Assembly: GCF_014873145.1 (NCBI RefSeq)
Contig: NZ_JADBEK010000001.1
Location: 3,596,001 to 3,660,000 of the forward strand
Length of the DNA: 64,000 nt
Source: Nonomuraea angiospora
GTDB lineage: Bacteria; Actinomycetota; Actinomycetes; Streptosporangiales; Streptosporangiaceae
Direction: 5' to 3'
Shown: piece after piece, positions 33,105 to 41,645 of the stretch
Numbering within the stretch: the first letter of the stretch is position 1
Layout of the letters: each line of letters opens with the position of its first letter
Position numbers and translations under genes: made by a program
The notes under the pieces: generated by a model
Seen by the model: only the letters and a program-made list of their open reading frames with translations
Database searches by the model: none
What the model was told of the DNA's origin: nothing

Positions 33105-34655
33105 ATGCGCGACAACGAAGTCGTGAACGTCGGCCCCGAGCCCCTGACCTTCGACGACGTCATCCGGGTGGCCCGCCACGGAGCCCCCGTACAGCTCACC
33201 GACGACGCCCTGGCCGCCATCTCGGCGGCCCGCCAGCGGGTGGACGAACTGGCCGAGAGCCCGACGCCCGCGTACGGCATCTCGACGGGCTTCGGAGCCC
33301 TGGCCACCCGCCACATCGACCCGGCCCTGCGCGCCCAGCTCCAGCGCTCGCTGGTGCGCTCCCACGCGGCGGGCAGCGGACCCGAGGTCGAGACCGAGGT
33401 CGTGCGCGCGCTCATGCTGCTGCGCCTGCACACGCTCGCCACCGGCCACACCGGCATCAGGCCCACCACGGCCAAGACCCTGGCCGCGCTGATCAGCGCG
33501 GGCATCACGCCGGTCGTCCACGAGTACGGAAGCCTCGGCTGCTCGGGCGACCTCGCGCCGCTGGCGCACGTCGCGCTCACGCTGATGGGCGAGGGCGTCG
33601 TACGCGACGCCTCCGGGAACCTCCAGCCGGCCGGCGAGGCGCTCAAGCAGGCCAATATCGACCCCGTCGAGCTGGCCGCCAAGGAGGGCCTGGCGCTCAT
33701 CAACGGCACGGACGGCATGCTCGGCATGCTCATCCTGGCCATCCACGACCTCACGGCGCTCGTCAGGACGGCCGACGTGAGCGCCGCGATGAGCGTGGAG
33801 GCGCTGCTGGGCACGGACCGGGTGTTCATGCCGGAGCTGCAGGCGCTCAGGCCGCACCCCGGCCAGGCCCTGTCCGCCGCCAACATGACCAAGGTCCTGC
33901 GCGAGTCCGGGATCATGGCCAGCCACCGCGACCCGGAGTCCTGCACCCGCGTCCAGGACGCCTACTCGCTGCGCTGCGCGCCCCAGGTCGCCGGGGCCGC
34001 CCGCGACACGATCGCGCACGCCGCCACCGTGGCCGGGTGGGAGCTGGCCAGCGCCGTCGACAACCCCGCCGTGCTGGCCGACGGCCGGGTCGAGTCCAAC
34101 GGCAACTTCCACGGCGCGCCGATCGCGTACGTCCTGGACTTCCTGGCCGTGGTGGCCGCCGACCTGGCCTCGATGTCGGAGCGGCGTACCGACCGGTTCC
34201 TGGACGTGGCCCGCAACCACGGCCTGCCGGCGTTCCTGGCCCACGACCCCGGCGTGGACTCGGGTCACATGATCGCCCAGTACACCCAGGCGGCCATCGT
34301 CTCCGAGCTCAAGCGCCTGGCCGTGCCCGCCAGCGTGGACTCGATCCCCAGCTCGGCCATGCAGGAGGACCACGTGTCCATGGGCTGGTCGGCCGCGCGC
34401 AAGCTGCGCAGGTCGGTGGACGGGCTCACCCGCGTGCTGGCGGTCGAGGTGCTCACCGCCGCCCGCGCGCTCGACCTGCGCGCCCCTCTGGAGCCCGCGC
34501 CCGCGACCGCGGCCGTCGTCAAGGCGCTGCGCGAGACCGTGCCCGCCCCCGGGCCGGACCGCTTCCTCGCGCCGGAGATCGAGTCCGCCGTACGCCTGGT
34601 CGCCGAGGGCGGCGTGGTGGCGGCGGCCGAGTCGGTCACCGGGCCCCTGAATTAG
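33105..34655 (+). CDS. hutH: Histidine ammonia-lyase
   Basis: 516 residues, normal for HutH. It removes ammonia from L-histidine to give urocanate, the first step of histidine breakdown. The active-site tyrosine motif YGISTGFG (about 57-64) is present. The MIO prosthetic-group triad reads Cys146-Ser147-Gly148 in GSLGCSGDLAPLAH; most lyases have Ala-Ser-Gly, but Cys-Ser-Gly is seen in actinomycete HutH as I recall. NHGLPAFLAH and SSAMQEDHVSMGW are further family motifs. No other hut gene is adjacent. The end overlaps by 4 bp the convergent dehydrogenase-RidA gene. Confidence 0.93.
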   Translation: MRDNEVVNVGPEPLTFDDVIRVARHGAPVQLTDDALAAISAARQRVDELAESPTPAYGISTGFGALATRHIDPALRAQLQRSLVRSHAAGSGPEVETEVVRALMLLRLHTLATGHTGIRPTTAKTLAALISAGITPVVHEYGSLGCSGDLAPLAHVALTLMGEGVVRDASGNLQPAGEALKQANIDPVELAAKEGLALINGTDGMLGMLILAIHDLTALVRTADVSAAMSVEALLGTDRVFMPELQALRPHPGQALSAANMTKVLRESGIMASHRDPESCTRVQDAYSLRCAPQVAGAARDTIAHAATVAGWELASAVDNPAVLADGRVESNGNFHGAPIAYVLDFLAVVAADLASMSERRTDRFLDVARNHGLPAFLAHDPGVDSGHMIAQYTQAAIVSELKRLAVPASVDSIPSSAMQEDHVSMGWSAARKLRRSVDGLTRVLAVEVLTAARALDLRAPLEPAPATAAVVKALRETVPAPGPDRFLAPEIESAVRLVAEGGVVAAAESVTGPLN

Positions 34656-35821
34656 CCGGGGAGCGCGACGATCAGGTCCACCTCCAGCACCAGCCCCGGC
34701 CGGAACAGCCTGGACACCTCCACGGTGGTGCTGGCCGGGGGCGTGCCGGTGATGTACCTCGCACGGACCCGTCCGTAGTCGAGGAGCTGGTCCATGTCCG
34801 TCACGTACGTCCGGATGAACGCGATGTCCTCGAACGTCGCCCCCTGGTCGGCCAGGATGCGCGAGATGACCTGGAAGATGTGCTCGGACTGGGCGGCCAT
34901 GGATCCTTCGCCGACGATGTTCCCCTGCTCGTCGAAGGCGGCCTGGCCGGAGACGTAGAGCATGTCGCCGACGCGCACGGCGTGGGAGTAACGGCCGTTC
35001 GTGGCGGGGATCGTGGACAGGTTCAGCGGCACCGCGCGACGGGCGGCGCCCCCGTCAATGTGCCCGCCGACGTGCTCGGCGATCGCCGTCAGGTCGCGCT
35101 CCCCCAGCCCGGCCGCCCGCGCCTGCTGCAGCCTGGCCCGGGCGGCGCCGGCCATGGTGGCGCCCTCCCAGGCGCCCAGCTCCAGGTCCTTGGCCGCGTG
35201 CCCCAGCGAGTAGCGGGTCTCGGCGGACGGCACGCGCAGCCGCTCGGCGAGGGTGCCCAGCGGGGTGCCCGACAGCACGCCGGCCAGCGCGTCACGGTCC
35301 ACGCCGTGCGCCTCCCCGTACGCGAACGTCTCCGCCAGCAGCACCTGGGCGGGCACGATCGCGCTCATGACGGCGATCTTCATGGCCGCGCCCGCGCCCA
35401 GCGGCCCGAGCTCCCGCACCGCCCCGAACACCGACAGCACCTCGCGGCAGCCCGACACGTCGCCGCCGGCCAGCACGGTGAGCGTGCCGTCGGCCGCGGG
35501 ACCCACGCTGCCCAGCACCGGCGCGTCCACCAGGCCCACCTCGGCAGGCAGCAGCGCGCGCAGCTCGCGCACCGCCTCCGGGCCGATCGTGGACATCTCC
35601 ACCACCGTCGCGCCGGGCCGCAGCCCCGGCAGCGCCGCCGTCAGCACCTCCCGCACCGCGGCCGGGTCGCTGAGCATGGTGATGACCAGCTCGGCCCCGT
35701 CCACGGCCTCCGCCGCGGTCACGCCGCTCCCCCGCCGCCACGTCGTCACCTTGTACCCGGCCCGGGTCAGCCGCCGGGCCATGGGGACGCCCATGCGTCC
35801 CTGTCCGAGAAAAGCAATCAT
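34652..35821 (-). CDS. Fusion: hydroxyacid-dehydrogenase-like domain plus RidA-like domain
   Basis: 389 residues. Residues 1 to about 255 form a 3-hydroxyisobutyrate/6-phosphogluconate-dehydrogenase-type reductase: Rossmann loop FLGQGRMGVPMARRL, TMLSDPAAVREVL, DAPVLGSVGPAADGTL, and Lys148 in GAGAAMKIAVMS. Residues about 262-389 form a RidA/YjgF domain: LYVSGQAAFDEQGNI, TYVTDMDQL and TPPASTTVEVSRLF. In RidA the catalytic arginine sits at the position of Ser364 here (Pro-Pro-Ala-Ser), so classic imine-deaminase activity is doubtful. The joined chemistry suggests a reductase acting on imine or enamine-derived compounds. It is divergent from a LysR gene. Confidence 0.83.
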   Translation of the reverse strand: MIAFLGQGRMGVPMARRLTRAGYKVTTWRRGSGVTAAEAVDGAELVITMLSDPAAVREVLTAALPGLRPGATVVEMSTIGPEAVRELRALLPAEVGLVDAPVLGSVGPAADGTLTVLAGGDVSGCREVLSVFGAVRELGPLGAGAAMKIAVMSAIVPAQVLLAETFAYGEAHGVDRDALAGVLSGTPLGTLAERLRVPSAETRYSLGHAAKDLELGAWEGATMAGAARARLQQARAAGLGERDLTAIAEHVGGHIDGGAARRAVPLNLSTIPATNGRYSHAVRVGDMLYVSGQAAFDEQGNIVGEGSMAAQSEHIFQVISRILADQGATFEDIAFIRTYVTDMDQLLDYGRVRARYITGTPPASTTVEVSRLFRPGLVLEVDLIVALPG

Positions 35822-35831
35822 GTGCCACAGT

Positions 35832-35869
35832 CAATCTGTACGCGTGGTATTCCACCACCGACTAGATTG
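35832..35869. promoter_or_regulatory. Inverted repeat in the divergent LysR intergenic region
   Basis: CAATCT (35832-35837) and AGATTG (35864-35869) form an inverted repeat in the 58 bp between the fusion gene and lysR. This is where a LysR protein would be expected to bind. Arms are short, so this is a candidate only. Confidence 0.35.
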
Positions 35870-35879
35870 CATATCAGCC

Positions 35880-36797
35880 ATGCGAGATCTGAATGCCTTG
35901 GACCCGGGAGCGCTGCGGCTGTTCCACGAGGTCGCCGCGAGCGGCTCCTTCACGGCCGCCGCCGAGCTGCTCGGATACACCCAGTCGGCGGTCTCCCGCC
36001 GCGTCGCCGCGCTGGAGCGCGCCACCGGCGGGCCGCTCTTCGAGCGCCTGCCGCGCGGGGTGCGCCTGACCCCGGCGGGGAAGGCGCTGCACCGGCACGC
36101 CGTGGCCGTGCTCGACCGGCTCGAACGCGCGGGCGAGGAGCTGGCCGCCATCCACACCGGCCGGGGCGGGACGCTGCGGGTGGGCGCGTTCGCCACCGCC
36201 AACGTGGACCTGGTGCCGGGCACGCTGAAACGGTTCGCCGAGCGGCGGCCCGACGTGGAGCTGCGGCTGGTCGAGGGGCTGACCTCGCGGCTGATGGACC
36301 GGCTGCGCGGGGGCGCGCTCGACGTGGCCGTGATCAGCGACTACCCGGCCGGGCTGTCCCCCGAGGGCGTCCGTACGGTGCCGCTGCGCGAGGACCGGCT
36401 GCTGGTCGCGCTGCCCGGCGGCCACCGCCTGGCCGCCGAGGCCGACGTGGACCTGCGGGACCTGGCCGACGAGAGGTGGATCGAGGCCGCCCCGCGCGGG
36501 CAGCCGACCCTGCTGGTGACCGCGTGCGCGGCGGCCGGGTTCACGCCGCGCGGCGGGCTGCGGGTGGCCGAGTGGACGGGCAAGTTCGGGTTCGTCGCCG
36601 CGGGGCTCGGGGTGACGCTGGTGCCGGAGCTGGCGGCGCGGGCCGTGCCGCGGGACCTGGTGCTGCGGCCGCTGCGGGGCATGGCGCCCGCGCGGAAGGT
36701 GTACGCGGCCCTGCCCGAGACGCCGCTGCCGGCCGCGCTGGAGCTCGTCGAAATGCTGGGAGAATGGACAATGTGTACGACGGTTTCGCCCACTTAG
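35880..36797 (+). CDS. LysR-family transcriptional regulator
   Basis: 305 residues from ATG 35880. N-terminal HTH: LFHEVAASGSFTAAAELLGYTQSAVSRRVAALERATGGPLFERLPRG (first about 60 residues), then a type 2 periplasmic-binding fold effector domain (TLRVGAFATANVDLVPG, LDVAVISDYPAG, GFVAAGLGVTLVPELAA). It is divergent from the dehydrogenase-RidA fusion, so control of that gene is likely. Its 3' end overlaps the start of pabB by 34 bp. Confidence 0.9.
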   Translation: MRDLNALDPGALRLFHEVAASGSFTAAAELLGYTQSAVSRRVAALERATGGPLFERLPRGVRLTPAGKALHRHAVAVLDRLERAGEELAAIHTGRGGTLRVGAFATANVDLVPGTLKRFAERRPDVELRLVEGLTSRLMDRLRGGALDVAVISDYPAGLSPEGVRTVPLREDRLLVALPGGHRLAAEADVDLRDLADERWIEAAPRGQPTLLVTACAAAGFTPRGGLRVAEWTGKFGFVAAGLGVTLVPELAARAVPRDLVLRPLRGMAPARKVYAALPETPLPAALELVEMLGEWTMCTTVSPT

Positions 36798-37792
36798 GCC
36801 ACGTGTACGCGACCGGGTTGCGTGACGTGACCTCCGACCTGGCCGCGCTCGACGGCGAGGGCTGGTGGGCTGTCGTCGTCGACTACGAGGGCAAGGTGAC
36901 GTGCGCCCGGTTCGACCGGGTGCGCGAGTCACCCCTGCCCGCCCCCGCCCGCCCCTGGCACGGGCCCCGGCCCGACCAGTGGCGCAGCTCGCTCGATCAG
37001 GCCGCCTACGAGCGCGGCGTGCGCGCCATCCGCGGCCACATCGAGCGGGGCGAGGTCTACCAGGCGAACCTCTGCCGGATCCTGACGGCCCCCGTCCCGG
37101 CCGACGCCGACCCGCTCGCCCTGGCCGCCCGGCTGGCCGCGGGCAACCCCGCGCCGTACGCGGCCGTCATCCGGGTGCCCGGCCTGAGCGTGGTGTCCGC
37201 ATCGCCCGAGCTCTACCTGTCGCGTGACGGCGACGTGGTGGAGTCCAGGCCCATCAAGGGCACCGGCGCGACCGCGGACGACCTCCTCGACAAGGACTAC
37301 GCCGAGAACGTCATGATCGTCGACCTCGTCCGCAACGACCTCGGCAGGGTCGCGGCCGTCGGCTCGGTCGAGGTGCCGTCGCTCTGCGCCGTCGAGGAGC
37401 ACCCCGGGCTCGTCCATCTCGTCTCCACCGTCCGGGCCAGGCTGGCGCCGGGGGCGGGCTGGCCCGAGCTCTTCGCGGCGACTTTCCCGCCCGGATCTGT
37501 CACGGGCGCGCCCAAGTCGTCGGCTCTGCGCATCATCAACGAGCTCGAACCTGCTCCCCGGGGGCCGTACTGTGGGGCTGTGGGCTGGGTCGACGCCGAC
37601 CGCCGCCGGGCGGCGCTGGCCGTGGGCATCAGAACATTCTGGATCTCGCCATTGGCCCACGGCCAGGGCGAGCTCCGATTCGGCACGGGAGCGGGCATCA
37701 CCTGGGGCAGCGATCCCAGGCGCGAATGGCTCGAGACCGAGCTCAAAGCAGCCAGGCTCATCGCACTGGCATCCACAGGAGGAACTACATGA
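36764..37792 (+). CDS. pabB: Aminodeoxychorismate synthase component I
   Basis: 342 residues from ATG 36764; GTG 36773, better spaced from GGGAGA, is an alternative. The chorismate-binding domain is complete: ERGEVYQANLCRIL, SPELYLSRDGDVVESRPIKGTG, NVMIVDLVRNDLGRV, HLVSTVRARL, FPPGSVTGAPK and YCGAVGW. Short PabB of this type lacks the long N-terminal extension of trpE. It makes 4-amino-4-deoxychorismate for folate with a glutaminase partner not in the window. Its stop overlaps the pabC start (ATGA). Confidence 0.88.
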   Translation: MDNVYDGFAHLGHVYATGLRDVTSDLAALDGEGWWAVVVDYEGKVTCARFDRVRESPLPAPARPWHGPRPDQWRSSLDQAAYERGVRAIRGHIERGEVYQANLCRILTAPVPADADPLALAARLAAGNPAPYAAVIRVPGLSVVSASPELYLSRDGDVVESRPIKGTGATADDLLDKDYAENVMIVDLVRNDLGRVAAVGSVEVPSLCAVEEHPGLVHLVSTVRARLAPGAGWPELFAATFPPGSVTGAPKSSALRIINELEPAPRGPYCGAVGWVDADRRRAALAVGIRTFWISPLAHGQGELRFGTGAGITWGSDPRREWLETELKAARLIALASTGGTT

Positions 37793-38619
37793 ACATCCCT
37801 GTCTGGGTCAACGGCGAGCTGATCGACCCCGCGCAGGCCACCGTCTCGGTGTTCGACCACGGACTCATGGTCGGCGACGGCGTCTTCGAGACCATCAAGA
37901 TCGTCCAGGGCCGGTCGTTCGCGCTCACCCGCCACCTCGACCGGCTCACGCTCTCCGCCCAGCGCATGGACCTGCCCGAGCCCGACGTCGACGCCATCGC
38001 CGACGGCATCGGCAAGCTCCTGGCCGTCGCGCCCGCGTGGGAGCTCGGCCGCATCCGCGTCACCTACACCAGCGGCCCCGGCCCCCTGGGCTCCGACCGC
38101 GGCGACCAGGGCACCACCTCCGTCGTCATCGTGGACGAGCAGAAGCCGTTCCCGGCCACCGCCGCCGTCACCGTCGTCCCCTGGCCCCGCAACGAGCGCG
38201 GCGCCCTGTCCGGGGTCAAGAGCACCTCGTACGGCGACAACGCCAAGGCCCTGCTGTACGCCAAGAAGCGCGGGGGCGGCGAGGCCATCTTCGGCAACCT
38301 GGCGGGCGACCTCTGCGAGGGCACCGGCTCCAACATCTTCATCGTCCGCGACGGCCGCCTGCTCACCCCCACCCTCGAGGCCGGCTGCCTGGCCGGGGTG
38401 ACCAGGGCGCTGGTGCTCGAATGGTGCGGCGGGGAGGAGACCGACGTGCCGCTGTCGGCGCTGTACGAGGCCGAGGAGGCGTTCCTCACCTCGACGACCC
38501 GCGACGTCCAGCCGATCAAGCTCGTCGACGACACCGAGCTGCCGATCGCTCCCGGCCCGATCACCACCAAGGCCATGCGGATCTTCGCCGAGCGTTCCGC
38601 AGCCGACCTCAACCCGTAG
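37789..38619 (+). CDS. pabC: Aminodeoxychorismate lyase / class IV aminotransferase
   Basis: 276 residues starting at ATG 37789 after GGAGGAA, overlapping the pabB stop. Fold-type IV PLP enzyme: VSVFDHGLMVGDGVFETIK (about 19-37), PLP lysine Lys144 in GVKSTSYGDNAKAL, EGTGSNIF and FLTSTTRDVQPI. Beside pabB it most likely releases pyruvate to give 4-aminobenzoate. A D- or branched-chain aminotransferase would look similar, but the context favours PabC. Confidence 0.88.
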   Translation: MNIPVWVNGELIDPAQATVSVFDHGLMVGDGVFETIKIVQGRSFALTRHLDRLTLSAQRMDLPEPDVDAIADGIGKLLAVAPAWELGRIRVTYTSGPGPLGSDRGDQGTTSVVIVDEQKPFPATAAVTVVPWPRNERGALSGVKSTSYGDNAKALLYAKKRGGGEAIFGNLAGDLCEGTGSNIFIVRDGRLLTPTLEAGCLAGVTRALVLEWCGGEETDVPLSALYEAEEAFLTSTTRDVQPIKLVDDTELPIAPGPITTKAMRIFAERSAADLNP

Positions 38620-38639
38620 GCCGCGAGGGGGGCCGGGCG

Positions 38640-40046
38640 TCACCTGTGGACGACCGGCTCCTTCTGCTCGCCGGGGAACACCATGACCAGCAGCTCCACG
38701 GCGCCGTCCGGCGGGTACGCGACCTGATCGACCAGCTCGCGCCCGCGCAGGTGGACCCGGACCCGGTAATGCCCGGGGCCGGCCGTCGTGAGGTCCGTGA
38801 CGCGGCGCCCGTGGCCGTCGGAGAGGGTCAGCGAGCCTTTCGGGCTCTCGTAGCCGACCTCGACGACCTCCTTCCAGCCTCTGGTCTCCAGCGGCGGCCG
38901 CCGGGAGTAGGACTCGATGGTCACGCAGGCGTGCCCGATCTCGTCGGCCGCCCAGATGGCCAGCGCTCCGGGCTCGCTCCCGACCAGGTTCTCGACCAGG
39001 TCGGGAGCGCGGCCCTCGTAGCCGTCCTCCCATCCCTGGACGGTCCAGAACTCGGTGAACATCGTGGCGCGCCGCTGGCGTACCGGCTTGATCCTGGGGC
39101 GGTGGGTCCGGTGCCGGGCGCAGGCCCGCTCCTTCCCTGCGACGTACGCGGCCTGCTCCTCCTGCTTCCGCGTCTCCTGCTCCGCCTGCCGGCTCGCCAC
39201 GGAGGGGCAGAGCATGGCCAGCGCCGGCAGCAGGGACGCGTGGGGCGCCTCCCGCACGGCGGGCGCGCCGGTGTCGCCGCCGTTCCGTTCGGCCAGGCCG
39301 CACAGGTGGTGTCCCTGGGCCAGGACGATCCGGTCGGACGACTCGTTCCACTCCTCGATGCCCTCGGTTGAGTAGAAGCCGTAGCCGCGGACCCGGCACA
39401 GGAAGTCCTTCTCCTCCTTGCGCAGCCCCTCGACCGTGCCGCCGCCGAATCCGGCGCAGTCGAGCTCGGCGTCGGTGCTCACCTTGCCCGGGGGGACGGA
39501 CCCGACCGCGACCAGCAGGGTCGCCGTCACCGTCAGGACCACGGCCGCCGTACGGGCGAGGCGGCCCCGCCGGACGGGCGCGCGCCGGGGAGGGCGCGCC
39601 GCGAGCAGGACCAGGATCGGGGGCGCCAGGGCGTAGAGGTCCATGGGACTTACGGCGTTCCAGGGGTCCAGGCATCGCGCGTCGAGGGCGTACACGAGGA
39701 TCTGCGGGAGGCAGGTCAGGAGCAGGACGGTGGCCGCGGAGCGGGCGAGGATCCGGCCGAGCCGGTCACGCCCCTTCCGCAGGCTCGCGTACCAGCCCGC
39801 GAAGCCGAGGACGATCACCGGTGCGCCGCCGTACGAGAAGAGCGGGAAGTCCCGCAGCATGTTGGCCCAGGAGCGGACGTACAGGTCGGTCCAGCACGAA
39901 TACATGGTCACGAACCCGTACACACCCGGGGCGTACTCGGGTTCGGACAGGAGCGAGTCGATCCGGTACAGGACGCCGGGCAGCACCGCGAGCAGCACCG
40001 CCGACGCCCAGAGGGCCGATGATCGTCGGGACACGACAGCGAACAC
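38640..40046 (-). CDS. Membrane protein of unknown function
   Basis: 468 residues from GTG 40046, which follows GGGAAGG; an open frame continues 48 bp further. About five membrane segments in the first 190 residues (for example ALWASAVLLAVLPGVLY, IVLGFAGWYAS, TVLLLTCLPQILVYAL, LAPPILVLLAA, VVLTVTATLLVAVG) precede a soluble part of about 270 residues. The soluble part has cysteines in LDCAGF, FLCRVRG, HHLCGL, MLCPS and RACARH and ends in a beta-rich domain. No family is recognised. Confidence 0.65.
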   Translation of the reverse strand: MFAVVSRRSSALWASAVLLAVLPGVLYRIDSLLSEPEYAPGVYGFVTMYSCWTDLYVRSWANMLRDFPLFSYGGAPVIVLGFAGWYASLRKGRDRLGRILARSAATVLLLTCLPQILVYALDARCLDPWNAVSPMDLYALAPPILVLLAARPPRRAPVRRGRLARTAAVVLTVTATLLVAVGSVPPGKVSTDAELDCAGFGGGTVEGLRKEEKDFLCRVRGYGFYSTEGIEEWNESSDRIVLAQGHHLCGLAERNGGDTGAPAVREAPHASLLPALAMLCPSVASRQAEQETRKQEEQAAYVAGKERACARHRTHRPRIKPVRQRRATMFTEFWTVQGWEDGYEGRAPDLVENLVGSEPGALAIWAADEIGHACVTIESYSRRPPLETRGWKEVVEVGYESPKGSLTLSDGHGRRVTDLTTAGPGHYRVRVHLRGRELVDQVAYPPDGAVELLVMVFPGEQKEPVVHR

Positions 40047-40111
40047 TACCTTCCCGCTCGCGGCCGCAGAATGATCTGGCCAACGAGCGCGCACCGCGCG
40101 ACGATCACCCC

Positions 40112-40543
40112 ATGGACACGCAGGAGATCGCCGATCGGCTCGAAATCACCGGGCTGCTGGCCCGCTACACCCGCGCCATCGACTCCGGCCAGTGGGACCT
40201 GCTCGACGAGGTGTTCAGCCCGGACGCGGTGATCGACTACCGTGCCACCGGCGGCATCAGGGGCACCCGGGACGAGGTCAAGGCCTGGCTCGCCGAGGTG
40301 CTGGCGCACTGGCCGGGGCGGCTGCACCTCATCGGGGCCCCGGCCATCGACTTCCAGGACGGCGAGGCGCGCGTGAGCGCCCCCTTCACCGACACCCTCG
40401 CCCCCACCAGGGACATGGTCGCCGCGGACACCGCGGGCTTCCTGCACGGCGGCGGCTGGTACCACCATCGCCTGCGGCGCACCTCCGGCGGGTGGCGCAG
40501 CGTGGAGCTGGTGGAGGAGCAGGCCTGGCGCACCGTCCGGTGA
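40112..40543 (+). CDS. SnoaL-like / NTF2-fold protein
   Basis: 143 residues from ATG 40112. IADRLEITGLLARYTRAIDSGQWDLLDEVFSPDAVIDY and the C-terminal GGGWYHHRLRRTSGGWRSVEL fit the SnoaL_4 nuclear-transport-factor-2-like family, which includes dehydratases, isomerases and ring hydrolases of aromatic compounds. The Tyr and Asp of YTRAIDSGQWD correspond to commonly conserved cavity residues. Substrate unknown. It is divergent from the membrane protein and 100 bp upstream of the IclR regulator. Confidence 0.8.
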   Translation: MDTQEIADRLEITGLLARYTRAIDSGQWDLLDEVFSPDAVIDYRATGGIRGTRDEVKAWLAEVLAHWPGRLHLIGAPAIDFQDGEARVSAPFTDTLAPTRDMVAADTAGFLHGGGWYHHRLRRTSGGWRSVELVEEQAWRTVR

Positions 40544-40643
40544 TCCGGTCACCGTCCGGCCGCTCAGGGCACGGCCGCCGACGGCTGCAAGCTCGGTCCT
40601 TCGCGTTAGGGCGGAGAAGCCGACTCGGCGGCATGCTGTATGG

Positions 40644-41381
40644 ATGACAGGGGATGAACCCAGCGATCTGATCCGCAGCGTCTCCCGCGCGCTCCGCGTG
40701 CTGGAAGAGGTCTCGCGTGCCGACCGGCCGCTGTCGGTCAAGGTCATCGCCCGCCGATGCGGCCTTAACCTGTCCACCTCGTACCATCTCGTCCGCACCC
40801 TGTGCTACGAGGGCTACCTGCACCGGCTGCCCGACGGCGACTACCTGCCGGGCTCGCAGGTGGCCGAGCGGTTCCACGAGATGCTGGAGTCGTTCGAGCG
40901 GCCGCCGCGCGCCTCGGAGGTGCTGCGGCACCTGGCCGACGCCTCCGGCCACACCGCCTACCTGGCCCAGCTCGCCGACGGGCGGCTGATGGTCGTGGAG
41001 GTGGCCGAGGGGCCGCGCTCGCCGTGGCTGGAGGACCTGCAGGCGGGCCTGGAGACGGCGCCGCACGCCACCGCGCTCGGCAAGGCGCTGCTGCTGTCCC
41101 TCCCGCCCCATGTCCGGCGCGGCGTGCTCACCGGGCACGGCATGCAACGCTTCACCTCCGTGACCCCTTCGAGCGTGGAGGAGCTGGAGGAGGAGCTGGC
41201 GGGGTTACGGCCGGGGCAGGTGGTGGAGGAGCACGGTCAGTTCAGGCAGGACGTGGCGTGCGCGGGCGCGATCGTGCCGGGGACGCAGTGGGCGATCGGC
41301 ATCTCGGCCCGCGGCCTGACCGTCCCGACCCCCGCCGCCGCCCACCTGGCCCTCGCGGTCCGGGACCTGGCGGGGCCATAA
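40644..41381 (+). CDS. IclR-family transcriptional regulator
   Basis: 245 residues. N-terminal winged HTH SVSRALRVLEEVSRADRPLSVKVIARRCGLNLSTSYHLVRTL (about 12-54), followed by the GAF-like effector domain with HATALGKALLLSLPP (about 145-159) and VACAGAIVPGTQWAIGIS. It has a TTA codon at 41205-41207 (codon 188), rare in such genomes and a possible point of bldA-type translational control. Upstream is the SnoaL-like gene. Target genes are unknown. Confidence 0.87.
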   Translation: MTGDEPSDLIRSVSRALRVLEEVSRADRPLSVKVIARRCGLNLSTSYHLVRTLCYEGYLHRLPDGDYLPGSQVAERFHEMLESFERPPRASEVLRHLADASGHTAYLAQLADGRLMVVEVAEGPRSPWLEDLQAGLETAPHATALGKALLLSLPPHVRRGVLTGHGMQRFTSVTPSSVEELEEELAGLRPGQVVEEHGQFRQDVACAGAIVPGTQWAIGISARGLTVPTPAAAHLALAVRDLAGP

Positions 41382-41422
41382 TCCGTTGCCCTCCGGTGCG
41401 GCTCTTCGCCAGTCTGGGCGGC

Positions 41423-41645
41423 ATGGACGTCCCCTACCGGCAGATCCGCGCCGCCTACACCGACGACTCGATCACCGTCTACCAGGCTTACGACGCCGCC
41501 ATCGCCGGGCCGGCCGTGGCGGCGCAGCGGTTCGTGGCGCCGTTCAAGCTCGGCGGTCGTGGCGCGTGCGGACGTGAGCGGCCTGCTGCCCGTGGAGCGG
41601 CCCTATCCCCTGCCTGACGAGATCCAGGAGACAATCGGGGTATGA
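41423..41645 (+). pseudogene. DUF4291 gene with internal deletion
   Basis: The first 43 or so codons read MDVPYRQIRAAYTDDSITVY, QAYDAAIAGPAVAAQRFVAPFK, the N-terminus of DUF4291 proteins (usually about 190-200 residues). After about 41555 the frame changes, and the end reads DVSGLLPVERPYPLPDEI and then stops at 41645, which I believe is the family's C-terminus. The core, including the usual Trp-rich SFLWMMYR segment, is gone. The stop overlaps the ATG of the next gene, showing a former operon link. Confidence 0.65.

Noticed and set aside
34037..36763. Long open frame reading into pabB from far upstream
   Set aside because: It overlaps hutH and lysR in other frames, and its translation is Arg/Pro/Gly-rich without any family motif. 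pabB similarity begins only at 36764.
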